Assembly (NCBI RefSeq): GCF_030997045.1
Contig: NZ_CP116899.1
Coordinates: forward strand, 5,170,001-5,234,000
Direction of reading: 5' to 3'
DNA: 64,000 bases
Source of the DNA: Microbulbifer sp. TB1203
GTDB taxonomy: Bacteria; Pseudomonadota; Gammaproteobacteria; Pseudomonadales; Cellvibrionaceae
The position numbers and the translations under genes were made by a program. This document shows, piece by piece, positions 31,241-40,270 of this stretch. The stretch's first letter is position 1; every line of letters starts with the position of its first letter. The notes under the pieces are model-generated. The model saw only the letters and a list, made by a program, of their open reading frames with translations, did not search any database and had not been told where the DNA came from.

Positions 31241-32614
31241 ATGCTGAATCCACGGGAGGTAAAGACACTCGACGATGCCCGGGCCATCGTCGAGGAGCGC
31301 AACCTCAGCCACATCAAGGTGGGCCTGTTCGACAACGACGGAGTGATGCGCGGCAAGTATATGAGCCGCGCCAAGTTCCTCTCCGCGCTGGAGCAGGGTT
31401 TCTCCTTCTGCGATGTGGTGCTGGGCTGGGACGTCAAGGACCAGCTCTACGACAACGCCCGCTACACTGGCTGGCACACCGGCTACCCGGACGCGCCGGT
31501 GCGCATACTGCCGCACAGCTGCCGCGAGATCCCCTTCGAGGAAGGCATGTTGTTGTTCCTTGCCGAATTCGACCAGGGCGCCCGGGCGGTGTGCCCGCGC
31601 GCTACGTTAAGCCGGGTGATAGAACGGAGCCAGGCCCTGGGCTTTGAGCCCCTGGCGGCGCTGGAGTACGAATTCTTCCTGTTCGACGAAACCCCGGACT
31701 CCGCGCGGGAGAAGGGCTTCCGCAACCTCAAGCCCTACACCCCCGACTGGTTCGGCTACTCGGTGATCCGCAACTCGGTGCATGCGGAGCTGCACCGGCA
31801 GATCCTGGAGTTGGGCGAGCGCATGGATTTCCCCCTGGAAGGGCTGCACACCGAGACGGGCCCCGGGGTGCTGGAGGCTGCCATCGCCGTGGACGGTGCC
31901 GAGGCGGCGGCGGACAAGGCGGCGTTGTTCAAGACCTTTATGAAGGTGCTGGCCCAGCGCAACGGCCTGATGGCCACCTTTATGGCCAAATGGTCCGGAC
32001 AGTATCCGGGGCAGAGCGGGCACATCCACCTCTCCCTGCGCCACCTGGATTCCGGCAAATCCGCCTTTTACAACCCCGAGCAGCCGCAGACGATGAGCGC
32101 GCTGCAGCGCCATTTTCTCGCCGGCCAACAACGGCTGATGCCGGAATTTCTGTGCCTGATGGCGCCCACAGTGAACAGCTACCGGCGCCTGGTACCCGGC
32201 TTCTGGGCGCCCACCGACGCCACCTGGGGGGTGGAGAACCGCACAACCGCGCTGCGCGCCATCCCCGGCAGCGACAAATCGCAGCGCCTGGAATACCGCC
32301 TGGGCGCGGCGGACGCCAATCCCTACCTGGCCCTGGCCGCGGCCCTGGGCTCCGGCCTCTACGGCGTAATGCACGAATGGGAGCCCACCGAGGCGGTGGC
32401 CGGCAACGCCTACGCCCTGGAGCACCCGCCGGAACTGGCCCTGCCGCGCACCCTGTGGGAGGCGGCGCAGCGCTTCAAGGCCTCGAAACCCGCGCGCGAA
32501 CTGTTCGGCGACGAATTCGTGGACCACTTCGCCACCAGCCGCGAGTGGGAGGAGCGGGAATACCGCCGCCACGTGAGCGACTGGGAACTGGATCGCTATT
32601 TCGAAATTATTTGA
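31241..32614 (+). CDS. Glutamine synthetase-like gamma-glutamyl ligase (PuuA/GlnA4 type)
   Basis: A 457-residue GS-fold enzyme with the metal and ATP sites: ALEYEFFLFDET, HTETGPGVLEAAIAV, GQSGHIHLSL, NSYRRLVPGFWAPT, and EYRLGAADANPYLALAAALG. It lacks the adenylylation-loop Tyr motif of housekeeping GlnA (NLYDLPPEE) and reads as the catabolic or gamma-glutamyl-amine branch. Downstream are an aldehyde dehydrogenase and an iron alcohol dehydrogenase, so it may glutamylate an amino alcohol or amine before oxidation. The substrate is inferred from context only. The start ATG is at 31241 with AGGGA upstream. Confidence 0.85.
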   Translation: MLNPREVKTLDDARAIVEERNLSHIKVGLFDNDGVMRGKYMSRAKFLSALEQGFSFCDVVLGWDVKDQLYDNARYTGWHTGYPDAPVRILPHSCREIPFEEGMLLFLAEFDQGARAVCPRATLSRVIERSQALGFEPLAALEYEFFLFDETPDSAREKGFRNLKPYTPDWFGYSVIRNSVHAELHRQILELGERMDFPLEGLHTETGPGVLEAAIAVDGAEAAADKAALFKTFMKVLAQRNGLMATFMAKWSGQYPGQSGHIHLSLRHLDSGKSAFYNPEQPQTMSALQRHFLAGQQRLMPEFLCLMAPTVNSYRRLVPGFWAPTDATWGVENRTTALRAIPGSDKSQRLEYRLGAADANPYLALAAALGSGLYGVMHEWEPTEAVAGNAYALEHPPELALPRTLWEAAQRFKASKPARELFGDEFVDHFATSREWEEREYRRHVSDWELDRYFEII

Positions 32615-32619
32615 TTGGG

Positions 32620-32831
32620 ACTCGGGACCGCGGAGCTCCAGCTCCGCCCCTGGGAACGCCGAGCTCCAGTTCGGCTTGCGGGCCGCAGGCCCGCCACGGG
32701 CGAACACAAGGTTCGACCTAAATCTGTTCCATTGACTCGTCATACCGGCGTAGGCCGGTATCCAGTCCCAAGGCACCTGGATTCCGGCCTGCGCCGGAAT
32801 GACGAAATTAGGGGCGAACCTTGTGTTCGCC
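32620..32831. repeat. Nested repeat island between GS-like and aldehyde dehydrogenase genes
   Basis: Three repeat types are nested here. At 32624-32660 is a GGACCGCGGAGCTCCAGCTCC-type palindrome; at 32698-32715 and 32814-32831 are inverted copies GGGCGAACACAAGGTTCG and CGAACCTTGTGTTCGCCC; between them at 32739-32803 lies repeat B2 (GTCATACCGGCGTAGGCCGG...CCGGAATGAC). No gene is seen in the 238-base gap. Confidence 0.88.
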
Positions 32832-32852
32832 CAACCGTGGAAGGTCATCGAA

Positions 32853-34240
32853 ATGAACAAACTGCAATGCATCTCTCCAATCGACAATTCCGTGTACGTA
32901 GAGCGTCCCCTTGCGTCGCAAAACGAAATCCAAACCGCACTGGACACCGCCCAAAAAGCCCAAACCGCCTGGAAACAAATCCCATTAACAGAGCGCATCG
33001 CCATCACCCGCGCCGCGATCAAAAACTTCACCGCCAAAGAAAGCCAACTCGCCGAAGAACTCTGCTGGATGATGGGCCGCCCCATCCGCCAGGCCCCTTC
33101 GGAAATCCGCGGTTTTGCCGAGCGCGCCACCTATATGGCGGATATTGCCGAAGAAGCACTGGCCGATATCCGGCTGCCGGAAAAGCCCGGCTTTGTCCGT
33201 TTTATCCGTCGCGAACCGCTGGGGGTGGCACTGGTGATCGCGCCCTGGAACTATCCCTACCTCACCGCGGTAAACGCGGTGGTGCCGGCGCTGCTGGCCG
33301 GCAATGCGGTGCTGCTCAAACACTCGGCGCAGACGCCCCTGGCCGCCGAGCGCATGGTGGAGGCATTTGTCGAGGCGGGGCTGCCGCGGGGCGTATTCCA
33401 GTACCTGCACCTGAACCATGGGGATATAGAGCGGCTGGTCGGGTCCCCGGCAATCAAGCATCTCTCCTTCACCGGCTCGGTGAAGGTCGGTGCCGCGATG
33501 GAATACGCGGCAGCGGGGCGTTTTATCGGCGTCGGCCTGGAGCTGGGCGGCAAGGACCCGGCCTATGTGCGCGCCGATGCCGACCTGCAATACGCGGTGG
33601 AAACCGCAATCGACGGCGCCTTCTTCAATTCCGGGCAATCCTGCTGCGGCATAGAGCGCATCTATGTGCACGAGGCGCTGTACGAGGATTTCGTCGAGCG
33701 CGCGATCGCACTGGTGAAGCAATACCGGCTGGGCCGCCCCGATGATCCGGAAACAACCCTGGGTCCGCTGGTACGCGCGGAAGCCGCGGATTTGTGCGCG
33801 GGCAGATAGACGAGGCCATTGCCCAGGGCGCCAGCGCGCATATCGACCCAGCGGATTTCCCCGCGGATAAACGCGGCACTTCCTACCTGGCGCCGCAGAT
33901 TCTGACGAAAGTCCACCACGGCATGCGCTTGATGAGCGATGAGACTTTCGGCCCGGTGGTGGGCATCCAGAAAGTCCGAGACGACGAGGAGGCACTGGCG
34001 CTGATCAACGACAGCGAATACGGCCTCACCGCCGCCATTTTCAGCCGAGACCTGGAGGCGGCCGAAGCACTGGGCGATCGCATTGAAGCGGGCACAATAT
34101 TTTTAAATCGCTGCGATTACCTAGACCCGGCCCTGGCCTGGAACGGAGTGAAAAACTCCGGGCGCGGCTGCACCCTGTCGAGCATCGGTTACGAACACCT
34201 GACCCGGCCGAAATCCTTTCACTTAAAGACTCGAATATGA
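32853..34240 (+). pseudogene. Aldehyde dehydrogenase family protein, frameshifted
   Basis: The frame from ATG 32853 encodes the NAD-binding half and catalytic centre: RREPLGVALVIAPWNYP, LSFTGSVKVGAA, the general-base Glu in GLELGGKDPAYV and the nucleophile Cys in FFNSGQSCCGIERIY. Near 33792 the frame runs into a stop (LCAGR). The rest (VRGQIDEAIAQGA to KSFHLKTRI, including ETFGPVVGIQKV and NDSEYGLTAAIFS) continues in the next frame to 34240. One base missing from a T run (GATTTGTG for GATTTTGTG) accounts for it. If restored, the protein has about 462 residues, normal for the family. It is either a recent inactivation or a sequencing error; a programmed shift is unlikely. The downstream dehydrogenase ATG overlaps its stop. 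Confidence 0.88.
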
Positions 34241-35406
34241 ACATCACCCGATTTCACGCGAACTGGAACTACCCCACCGCCATACGCGTCGGCGCCGGCC
34301 GCATCGCCGAATTGCCGGAGGCCTGTCGCGAGTTGGACATGGCCGCACCGCTGCTGGTGACCGATCCGGGATTGGCGCCACTGCCGATGGTGGAAAATGC
34401 CCTGACCCTGTGCCGCGACCGCGGATTGAAAGCAGGCCTCTTTTCCGCCGTCAAGGGCAACCCCAGCGGACAGAATGTGGCGGACGGCACAGCGGTCTTC
34501 AAAGCCGGCGGCCACGACGGCGTCATCGCCTTCGGCGGCGGCTCCGCGCTGGACGCGGGCAAGGCCGTGGCGCTGATGGCCGGGCAGCAGCGGCCGCTGT
34601 GGGATTTCGAGGATATCGGGGACAATTTCCAGCGGGTGGACGTCGCCGGAATGGCACCGGTGGTGGCGGTGCCCACCACCGCCGGCACCGGATCGGAAGT
34701 GGGGCGCTCCTCGGTGATTGTCGACGAGGAGGCGCAGGTCAAACGCATTATCTTCCACCCGAAAATGCTGCCGGCGCTGGTGATCCTCGATCCGGAGCTG
34801 ACCCTGGGTCTGCCGCCCGGACTCACCGCAGCCACCGGTATGGATGCGCTGTCCCACTGCCTGGAAGCCTTCTGCTCGCCGTCGTATCACCCCATGGCCG
34901 AGGGCATCGCCCTGGAGGGCATGGAGCTGGTGCGGCAGTATCTGCCGCGAGCGGTGGCAGACGGCTACGACCTGGAGGCGCGGCTGCAGATGCTGGTGGC
35001 CTCCAGCATGGGCGCCACTGCCTTCCAGCGCGGCCTGGGCGCCATGCACGCGCTGTCGCATTCCCTGGGCGCGCTCTACGATGCACACCACGGCCTGCTC
35101 AACGCGATACTGATGCCCTACGTGCTGCGGGAAAATCGCGAAGCCATAGCGCCGCAGATGGAAAAACTGGCGCGCTACCTGAACCTGGACAGCCCCGGCT
35201 TCGACGGCGTCCTCAACTGGGTGCTGGCCCTGCGCGCGGAAATCGGCATTCCCCCCAGCCTGGAAGAAATCGGTATCGGCGACGGGGATATCGAAAGGGT
35301 AGGGCACATGGCCGAAATGGACGCCGCCGCGTCCGGCAACCCGATCCACCTCGGCGCCGCACAGTACAGCCACCTATTTGAACGCGCCCTACGCGGTGAA
35401 GTCTGA
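34237..35406 (+). CDS. Iron-containing alcohol dehydrogenase
   Basis: A 389-residue group III (Fe-ADH) enzyme. It has the NAD site FGGGSALDAGKAVALM, VPTTAGTGSEVGRSSV, LDPELTLGLPPGLTAATGMDALSHCLEAF and the metal-binding AMHALSHSLGALYDAHHGLLNAI. It likely converts an alcohol to an aldehyde for the aldehyde dehydrogenase encoded upstream, with which its ATG overlaps (ATGA). If that dehydrogenase is truly dead, the pathway would stop at the aldehyde. The natural substrate is not determined; the GS-like neighbour suggests an amino alcohol or glutamylated derivative. Confidence 0.9.
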   Translation: MNITRFHANWNYPTAIRVGAGRIAELPEACRELDMAAPLLVTDPGLAPLPMVENALTLCRDRGLKAGLFSAVKGNPSGQNVADGTAVFKAGGHDGVIAFGGGSALDAGKAVALMAGQQRPLWDFEDIGDNFQRVDVAGMAPVVAVPTTAGTGSEVGRSSVIVDEEAQVKRIIFHPKMLPALVILDPELTLGLPPGLTAATGMDALSHCLEAFCSPSYHPMAEGIALEGMELVRQYLPRAVADGYDLEARLQMLVASSMGATAFQRGLGAMHALSHSLGALYDAHHGLLNAILMPYVLRENREAIAPQMEKLARYLNLDSPGFDGVLNWVLALRAEIGIPPSLEEIGIGDGDIERVGHMAEMDAAASGNPIHLGAAQYSHLFERALRGEV

Positions 35407-35482
35407 CCCCCCGGGACCGCGGAGCTGTTTGCCTTGAGCGCTGAAGGCTCCAGCTCCGCCACATCCCAAGGAGAAAAAAACT

Positions 35483-36058
35483 ATGCGCTACTTATTCGCT
35501 TTGATATTCACCCTAACCACCAGCACCACCCTGGCCCAAGACAATATCCGCACAGCAATTTTCGCCGGCGGCTGCTTCTGGTGCATGGAACCGCCCTACG
35601 ACAAACTCGAAGGCGTACTGGAAACCACCTCCGGCTACAGCGGCGGCCATGTAAAAAATCCCAGCTACGACCAGGTTTCCGCCGGCAACACCGGCCACGC
35701 GGAAGTGGTTCGGGTGAAATACGACGCGGACAAGATCGGCTACGAAGAATTGCTGCAAGTATTCTGGCGCAACGTGGACCCTCTGGACGCAGGCGGCCAG
35801 TTCTGCGACCGCGGCAGCCAGTACCGCAGCGCCATCTTCTACGGCAACGAGAAAGAGAAAAAACTGGCGGAGGCCAGCAAAGAAAAAGTGGCAAAAAAGC
35901 TCGACGGAAAAATCGCCACCGAAATCGTCCCCGTCAGCAAGTTCTATCCCGCGGAGAAGTACCACCAGGACTACTACCAGCGCAATCCCATCCGCTACAA
36001 GTACTACCGCTTCCGCTGCCGACGCGACCAGCGCCTCGAGGAAGTGTGGGGAGGGTAG
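35483..36058 (+). CDS. msrA: Peptide methionine sulfoxide reductase MsrA, exported
   Basis: MsrA reduces methionine-S-sulfoxide. The 191-residue protein has the catalytic GGCFWCMEPPYDKLEGV motif, TSGYSGGHVKNPSY, GHAEVVRVKYD, FWRNVDPLDAGGQFCDRGSQYRSAIFY and EKYHQDYYQRNP. A signal peptide (YLFALIFTLTTSTTLAQ) precedes the domain, so it should act in the periplasm, unlike the usual cytoplasmic MsrA. The C-terminal resolving Cys region reads YRFRCRRD. RBS AAGGAG is upstream of the ATG. It follows the alcohol dehydrogenase gene by about 75 bases containing a palindrome, and probably has its own promoter. Confidence 0.92.
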   Translation: MRYLFALIFTLTTSTTLAQDNIRTAIFAGGCFWCMEPPYDKLEGVLETTSGYSGGHVKNPSYDQVSAGNTGHAEVVRVKYDADKIGYEELLQVFWRNVDPLDAGGQFCDRGSQYRSAIFYGNEKEKKLAEASKEKVAKKLDGKIATEIVPVSKFYPAEKYHQDYYQRNPIRYKYYRFRCRRDQRLEEVWGG

Positions 36059-36084
36059 GGTGCGCCGCGCGCACCGGCCAGAAA

Positions 36085-36222
36085 TGTAGGATGGGCAAAG
36101 CGCAGCGTGCCCATCATCCAGGGCTTTGATGGGCACGCTGCGCTTTGCCCATCGTCATTCCGGCGAAGGCCGGAATCCAGAAACCCGCGACTGCTCTGGA
36201 CTCCGGCTTACGCCGGAGTGAC
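36085..36222. repeat. Repeat islands A3 and B3, side by side
   Basis: Island A3 (36085-36153) opens TGTAGGATGGGCAAAGCGC and closes GCGCTTTGCCCATC. Island B3 (36154-36222) follows directly, with GTCATTCCGGCGAAGGCCGG opposite CTCCGGCTTACGCCGGAGTGAC. The rest of this 358-base gap (36223-36416) shows no gene. Confidence 0.88.
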
Positions 36223-36416
36223 GAAATGGACTTATTCAGAGGTTCCTTAAGCTGCCAAGTTAATCCCGTCACAAATCCATCGAGAGACTCCGCGGCTTTC
36301 ATCTTTTCATCACACTTCCCCTGGCAAGCTTCCTGCCTGGAAATCCTGTTCGCCTTTGCGAACGGCCCGGCCGCGGGAGTTGTGCGGCCTCCATACTGCA
36401 AATAACAAGGAAAGAT

Positions 36417-39257
36417 ATGATGAAAACCACAATCGTGTCGCAGCTTGCGCTGTGGCTCACCCTGCTGGCCGGCAGCGTCCAGGCCGACGACCTGATTATC
36501 TCCGAATATATCGAGGGCAGCAGCTTCAACAAGGCGCTGGAAATCTACAACGGCACCGGCAACCCGGTGAACCTCGGCGATTACACGGTGGAAGTCTACT
36601 TCAACGGCTCCACCTCCCCCGGTGCGAATATCACTCTCAGTGGCAGCCTGGCCGACAACGAGGTATTCGTGCTCGCGCACTCCAGCGCCGATGCCGCGGT
36701 ACTGGCCCAAGCCGACCAGACCTACGGCGGCAGCCTGTTCAATGGCGACGACGCGGTGGCGCTCGTCGGCCCGGGTGGGTTTGTGGATGTGATCGGCCAG
36801 ATCGGCGTGGACCCGGGCAGCCAGTGGGGCAATTCCACCATCGGCACCCAAAACCAGACCCTGCGCCGCAACGGCGAGGTGCTGGGAGGCCGCACAGACG
36901 GCAGCGGGGCCTTCGACCCGTCCTTGGAGTGGACCAGCGCCGGCCAGGACAATTTCGATGACCTGGGGCAGCACAATGGCGATGGCGGTAACGGCGGCGG
37001 TGATGGTGGTGTCGACCTCGGCCAGTGCGGCGATCCCGCCACCCTGATCAGCGCCGTGCAGGGCACCGGTGCCGCCAGCCCCCTCGCCGGTGAACGCCAC
37101 GAAATCGAAGCCGTGGTGGTGGGGGATTTCCAGGATACCGCCAGCGGCCTGGGCGGCTTCTTCCTACAAGAAGAGGACTTCGATCAGGACGGCCTGGATA
37201 CCACCTCTGAGGGCCTGTTTGTCTACGACAGTGGCTTCGGCGTCGACGTGAATGTGGGCGACCTGGTACGCGTCGGCGGCCAAGTCACCGAGTATTTCGA
37301 TTTTACCGAACTCAACCAGGTGGACGGCGTCGCCGTGTGCGGCAGCGGCTATAGCGTTACCGCCGCGGAAGTGAGCCTGCCGTTTGCCGACGCCGATCAC
37401 GCGGAGCGCTACGAGGGCATGCTGGCGCACTTCGCGCAGACACTGACCGTCAATGGCAACTACAACCTGGGCCGCTACGGAGAGCTGGATCTATCAGCAG
37501 GCCGCCTATACACGCCCACTCACATCGTCGAGCCGGGCCCCGCCGCTCAGGCCCAGCAGGCCGCCAACGATCTCAACCGTATACTGCTCGACGACGGCTC
37601 CACGGTGCAGAACCCGGAGGCCATTCCTTATCCCGCCCCGGGCCTCAGCGCCGACAACAGCCTGCGCGCCGGCGCCACCCTAACCGGCCTGCGCGGCGTG
37701 ATCGGCTACGGTTTTGACGCCTACCGTGTTCACCCGGTGGAAACGCCGCAGTTCGCCGATCTTGAGCCGCGCACCACCTCGCCGGTACTGCCCGGCGCCG
37801 GCAGTTTGCGCGTTGCCAGCTTCAATGTACTCAACTATTTCAATGGCGACGGCCAGGGCGGCGGTTTTCCCACTTCACGCGGCGCCGATACCGCGGAAGA
37901 GTTCCAGCGCCAGCGGGACAAAATCGTCGCCGCCATCCGCGGCACCGGTGCGGATATTGTCGGCCTGATGGAAATCGAGAACGACGGCTACGGCACCGAC
38001 AGCGCGATCCAGGACCTGGTCAACGGCCTCAACGCCGCCGCCGGCAGCCAGGTCTACGCCTTTGTGGACCCGGGCTTGGCGCAATTGGGCAGCGATGCGA
38101 TCACCGTGGGTATCGTCTACCGCAGCGACCGGGTGCAACCCCTCGGCGCCGCCGCCACCCTGGACAGCTACCCCTTCGACGACCTCAACCGCCAGCCGCT
38201 GCTGCAGGCCTTTACCGAACTGGCCAGCGGCGAATCCCTCGCGGTGGCAATCAACCACTTCAAATCCAAGGGCAGCTGCCCACGCGATGGCAGCCTCAAC
38301 GATGACCAGAACGACGGCCAGGGCTGCTGGAACCAGGTCCGCACCCAGGCCGCCGACGCCCTGGCGGACTGGCTCGCAGCCGATCCCACCGGCACAGGCA
38401 CCGAGAATGTTCTGATCCTCGGCGACCTGAACAGCTACGCCCGGGAAAACCCCATCACCGCACTGCAGGACGCCGGCTACACCAACCTGCTCGCCAGCTT
38501 CCACGGCGACGCCGCCTACTCCTACGTGTTCCAGGCCCAGGCCGGCTACCTGGACCACGCCCTCGCCAACGCCGCCCTGGCACCGCTGGTCACCGGCGTC
38601 GCCGACTGGCATATCAACGCCGACGAGCCGCGAATACTGGACTACAACACCGAGTTCAAGAGCGTGGCCCAACTGGATTCCCTCTACAACGCCGACCCCT
38701 ACCGCGCCTCCGACCACGACCCGCTGGTGGTGGAGCTGGACCTGAGTGCCGGCAATGTGGCCCCCGTTGCGGACTTCATCACGGAGACGCAGGGCAAGCG
38801 CGTCAACTTCACCGATACCAGCAGCCACAGCGACGGCAGTATTGTTGGCTGGCACTGGAACTTTGGCGATGGCCACTCGAGCACTGAGCAGAACCCCAGC
38901 CACCGCTACCGGCAGAACGGCACTTACACCGTGACCCTGCAGGTAGAGGACGACCGCGGTGCACAGTCCAGCGCACAGCGGGAACTGCTGGTGGAAGACG
39001 GCAGCACCGGCCCCAAAGCCCGCTTCACCCTGTGGCGTTTCTTCAACTGGGTCTGGGTATTCGACCGCAGCCGCTACGACGGTGACGGCGAGCTCAGCTA
39101 CCACTGGGATTTTGGAGACGGCCGTGAAGCGCAGCAGCCAAATGCCTGGCACCGCTACGGCCGCAAGGGTAGTTACGAGATTACCCTGACTGTGAGCGAT
39201 GGCGCGGGGCGCGAGGGCAGCGCGAGCCGCAGGGTTGCCATCGGTAGGGCTTGGTAG
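36417..39257 (+). CDS. ExeM/NucH-type extracellular endonuclease with PKD repeats
   Basis: A secreted 946-residue nuclease. After a signal peptide (VSQLALWLTLLAGSVQA), an LTD-type beta domain runs to about residue 150 (LIISEYIEGSSFNKALEIYNGTG). A Gly/Asp-rich linker is followed by an OB-like region and then an endonuclease/exonuclease/phosphatase domain: VASFNVLNYFNGDGQGGG (about 462), DIVGLMEIENDGYG, INHFKSKG, ILGDLNSYARENP (about 668) and the catalytic SDHDPLVVELD (about 765). Two PKD domains end the protein (about 780-860 and 868-946; HWNFGDGHSS and HWDFGDGREA). This is the Aeromonas ExeM/NucH arrangement plus PKD domains. It probably degrades extracellular DNA. ATG 36417 or 36420 is the start. 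Confidence 0.9.
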   Translation: MMKTTIVSQLALWLTLLAGSVQADDLIISEYIEGSSFNKALEIYNGTGNPVNLGDYTVEVYFNGSTSPGANITLSGSLADNEVFVLAHSSADAAVLAQADQTYGGSLFNGDDAVALVGPGGFVDVIGQIGVDPGSQWGNSTIGTQNQTLRRNGEVLGGRTDGSGAFDPSLEWTSAGQDNFDDLGQHNGDGGNGGGDGGVDLGQCGDPATLISAVQGTGAASPLAGERHEIEAVVVGDFQDTASGLGGFFLQEEDFDQDGLDTTSEGLFVYDSGFGVDVNVGDLVRVGGQVTEYFDFTELNQVDGVAVCGSGYSVTAAEVSLPFADADHAERYEGMLAHFAQTLTVNGNYNLGRYGELDLSAGRLYTPTHIVEPGPAAQAQQAANDLNRILLDDGSTVQNPEAIPYPAPGLSADNSLRAGATLTGLRGVIGYGFDAYRVHPVETPQFADLEPRTTSPVLPGAGSLRVASFNVLNYFNGDGQGGGFPTSRGADTAEEFQRQRDKIVAAIRGTGADIVGLMEIENDGYGTDSAIQDLVNGLNAAAGSQVYAFVDPGLAQLGSDAITVGIVYRSDRVQPLGAAATLDSYPFDDLNRQPLLQAFTELASGESLAVAINHFKSKGSCPRDGSLNDDQNDGQGCWNQVRTQAADALADWLAADPTGTGTENVLILGDLNSYARENPITALQDAGYTNLLASFHGDAAYSYVFQAQAGYLDHALANAALAPLVTGVADWHINADEPRILDYNTEFKSVAQLDSLYNADPYRASDHDPLVVELDLSAGNVAPVADFITETQGKRVNFTDTSSHSDGSIVGWHWNFGDGHSSTEQNPSHRYRQNGTYTVTLQVEDDRGAQSSAQRELLVEDGSTGPKARFTLWRFFNWVWVFDRSRYDGDGELSYHWDFGDGREAQQPNAWHRYGRKGSYEITLTVSDGAGREGSASRRVAIGRAW

Positions 39258-39278
39258 TTGCTCTAATTCTTTTTATGC

Positions 39279-39321
39279 ACCCCTCTCCCGCTTGCGGGAG
39301 AGGGGCCGGGGGAGAGGGCCT
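39279..39321. repeat. Inverted repeat CCCCTCTCCCGCTTGCGG-type after the nuclease gene
   Basis: CCCCTCTCCCGCTTGCGG and GGAGAGGGGCCGGGGGAGAGG form a strong hairpin (39279-39321). The GC-rich backbone ends shortly after it: from about 39400 base composition falls sharply. In the rest of the gap to 39605 I see only a MITE-like end at 39554-39573. Confidence 0.75.
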
Positions 39322-39553
39322 AAATCGATTCACGTTACGCGGCCTGGACAAGGTCCAGGGGCAATGGCGGATGTTCTGCTTGGTGCATAACATTGAAAAG
39401 CTGATGAATTATGGAGCGATTCAATGAGCCAGAAGGCTCTTGACGAAGCCTCTCGATTGACTGCGCAGATTGGATGACTATATGGAAGGAGTGTGTTTAA
39501 ATCGGGCTCAATGATCAATCAAAATATGGCTGGAAGAGCTGATTCTCCGAAAT

Positions 39554-39573
39554 AGTTTTTCTACAGCCTCGTT
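39554..39573. repeat. Partial right end of MITE-like element
   Basis: AGTTTTTCTACAGCCTCGTT matches the right ends and flanking CGTT of the two MITE-like elements at 41.7 and 42.5 kb. The left end and body are absent, so this is a remnant or a different derivative. It marks the left edge of the accessory region. Confidence 0.6.
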
Positions 39574-40270
39574 AAGCTTTCGCAATCCAAAAATAAGGAG
39601 AAAAAATGAACAAGTTGTTAAAGATTGTACTGGGGGTAGTTGGTGTTATTACATTAGCGATATTGGCTGTCTTTTATTTAACGTCTGGGATGGTCAAAGT
39701 GGCTGATGAATTATTTCTTGCTGCAAGCCAAGGTGATACCGAGAAAGCATATAGTCTATTGTCAGAAGATTTCAAAAACGGAACTTCTAAAGAGGACTTA
39801 GAAAAATACTTTATTGTCAATTCTATTAACAATTTCAAAGAAGCAAGTTGGGAATCTAGATCTACAAGTGGTGGGCGTGGTTCGTTAAAGGGGTCAATAA
39901 CTACCCATTCGGACGGAGTAATTCCAATAACTTTGAACTTTGTTAAAAGCAATGGAAATTGGAAAATTTACTCCATCCAAAAACCTAGTTCAGGGCTTCA
40001 ATTCGAATCAGAAGTTCAGATTCCGTCGAAAAATGAGCAGTCAATATTAGTCGAAGATTCAATGCAAGCGTTTGCTGAATCTGTTAATGAAAAGAGTATG
40101 GAAAAATTTCATTCTACTTTTTCAAGCATGTTTAAGATGCAGTTTACCCCAGAAAAACTTGACGAGGCTTACGGATCATTCTATCAAGCTGGCGTAGATC
40201 TAACGGTTCTAAAAGATATAGAACCCGTAATTAGCACTTCTCCAGAAATAGATGACAACGGAATATTAGG

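Noticed and set aside
30438..36222. Repeat islands with palindromes considered as a CRISPR array
   Set aside because: Units are inverted repeats spread over kilobases, not direct repeats with regular unique spacers, and no cas gene is near.
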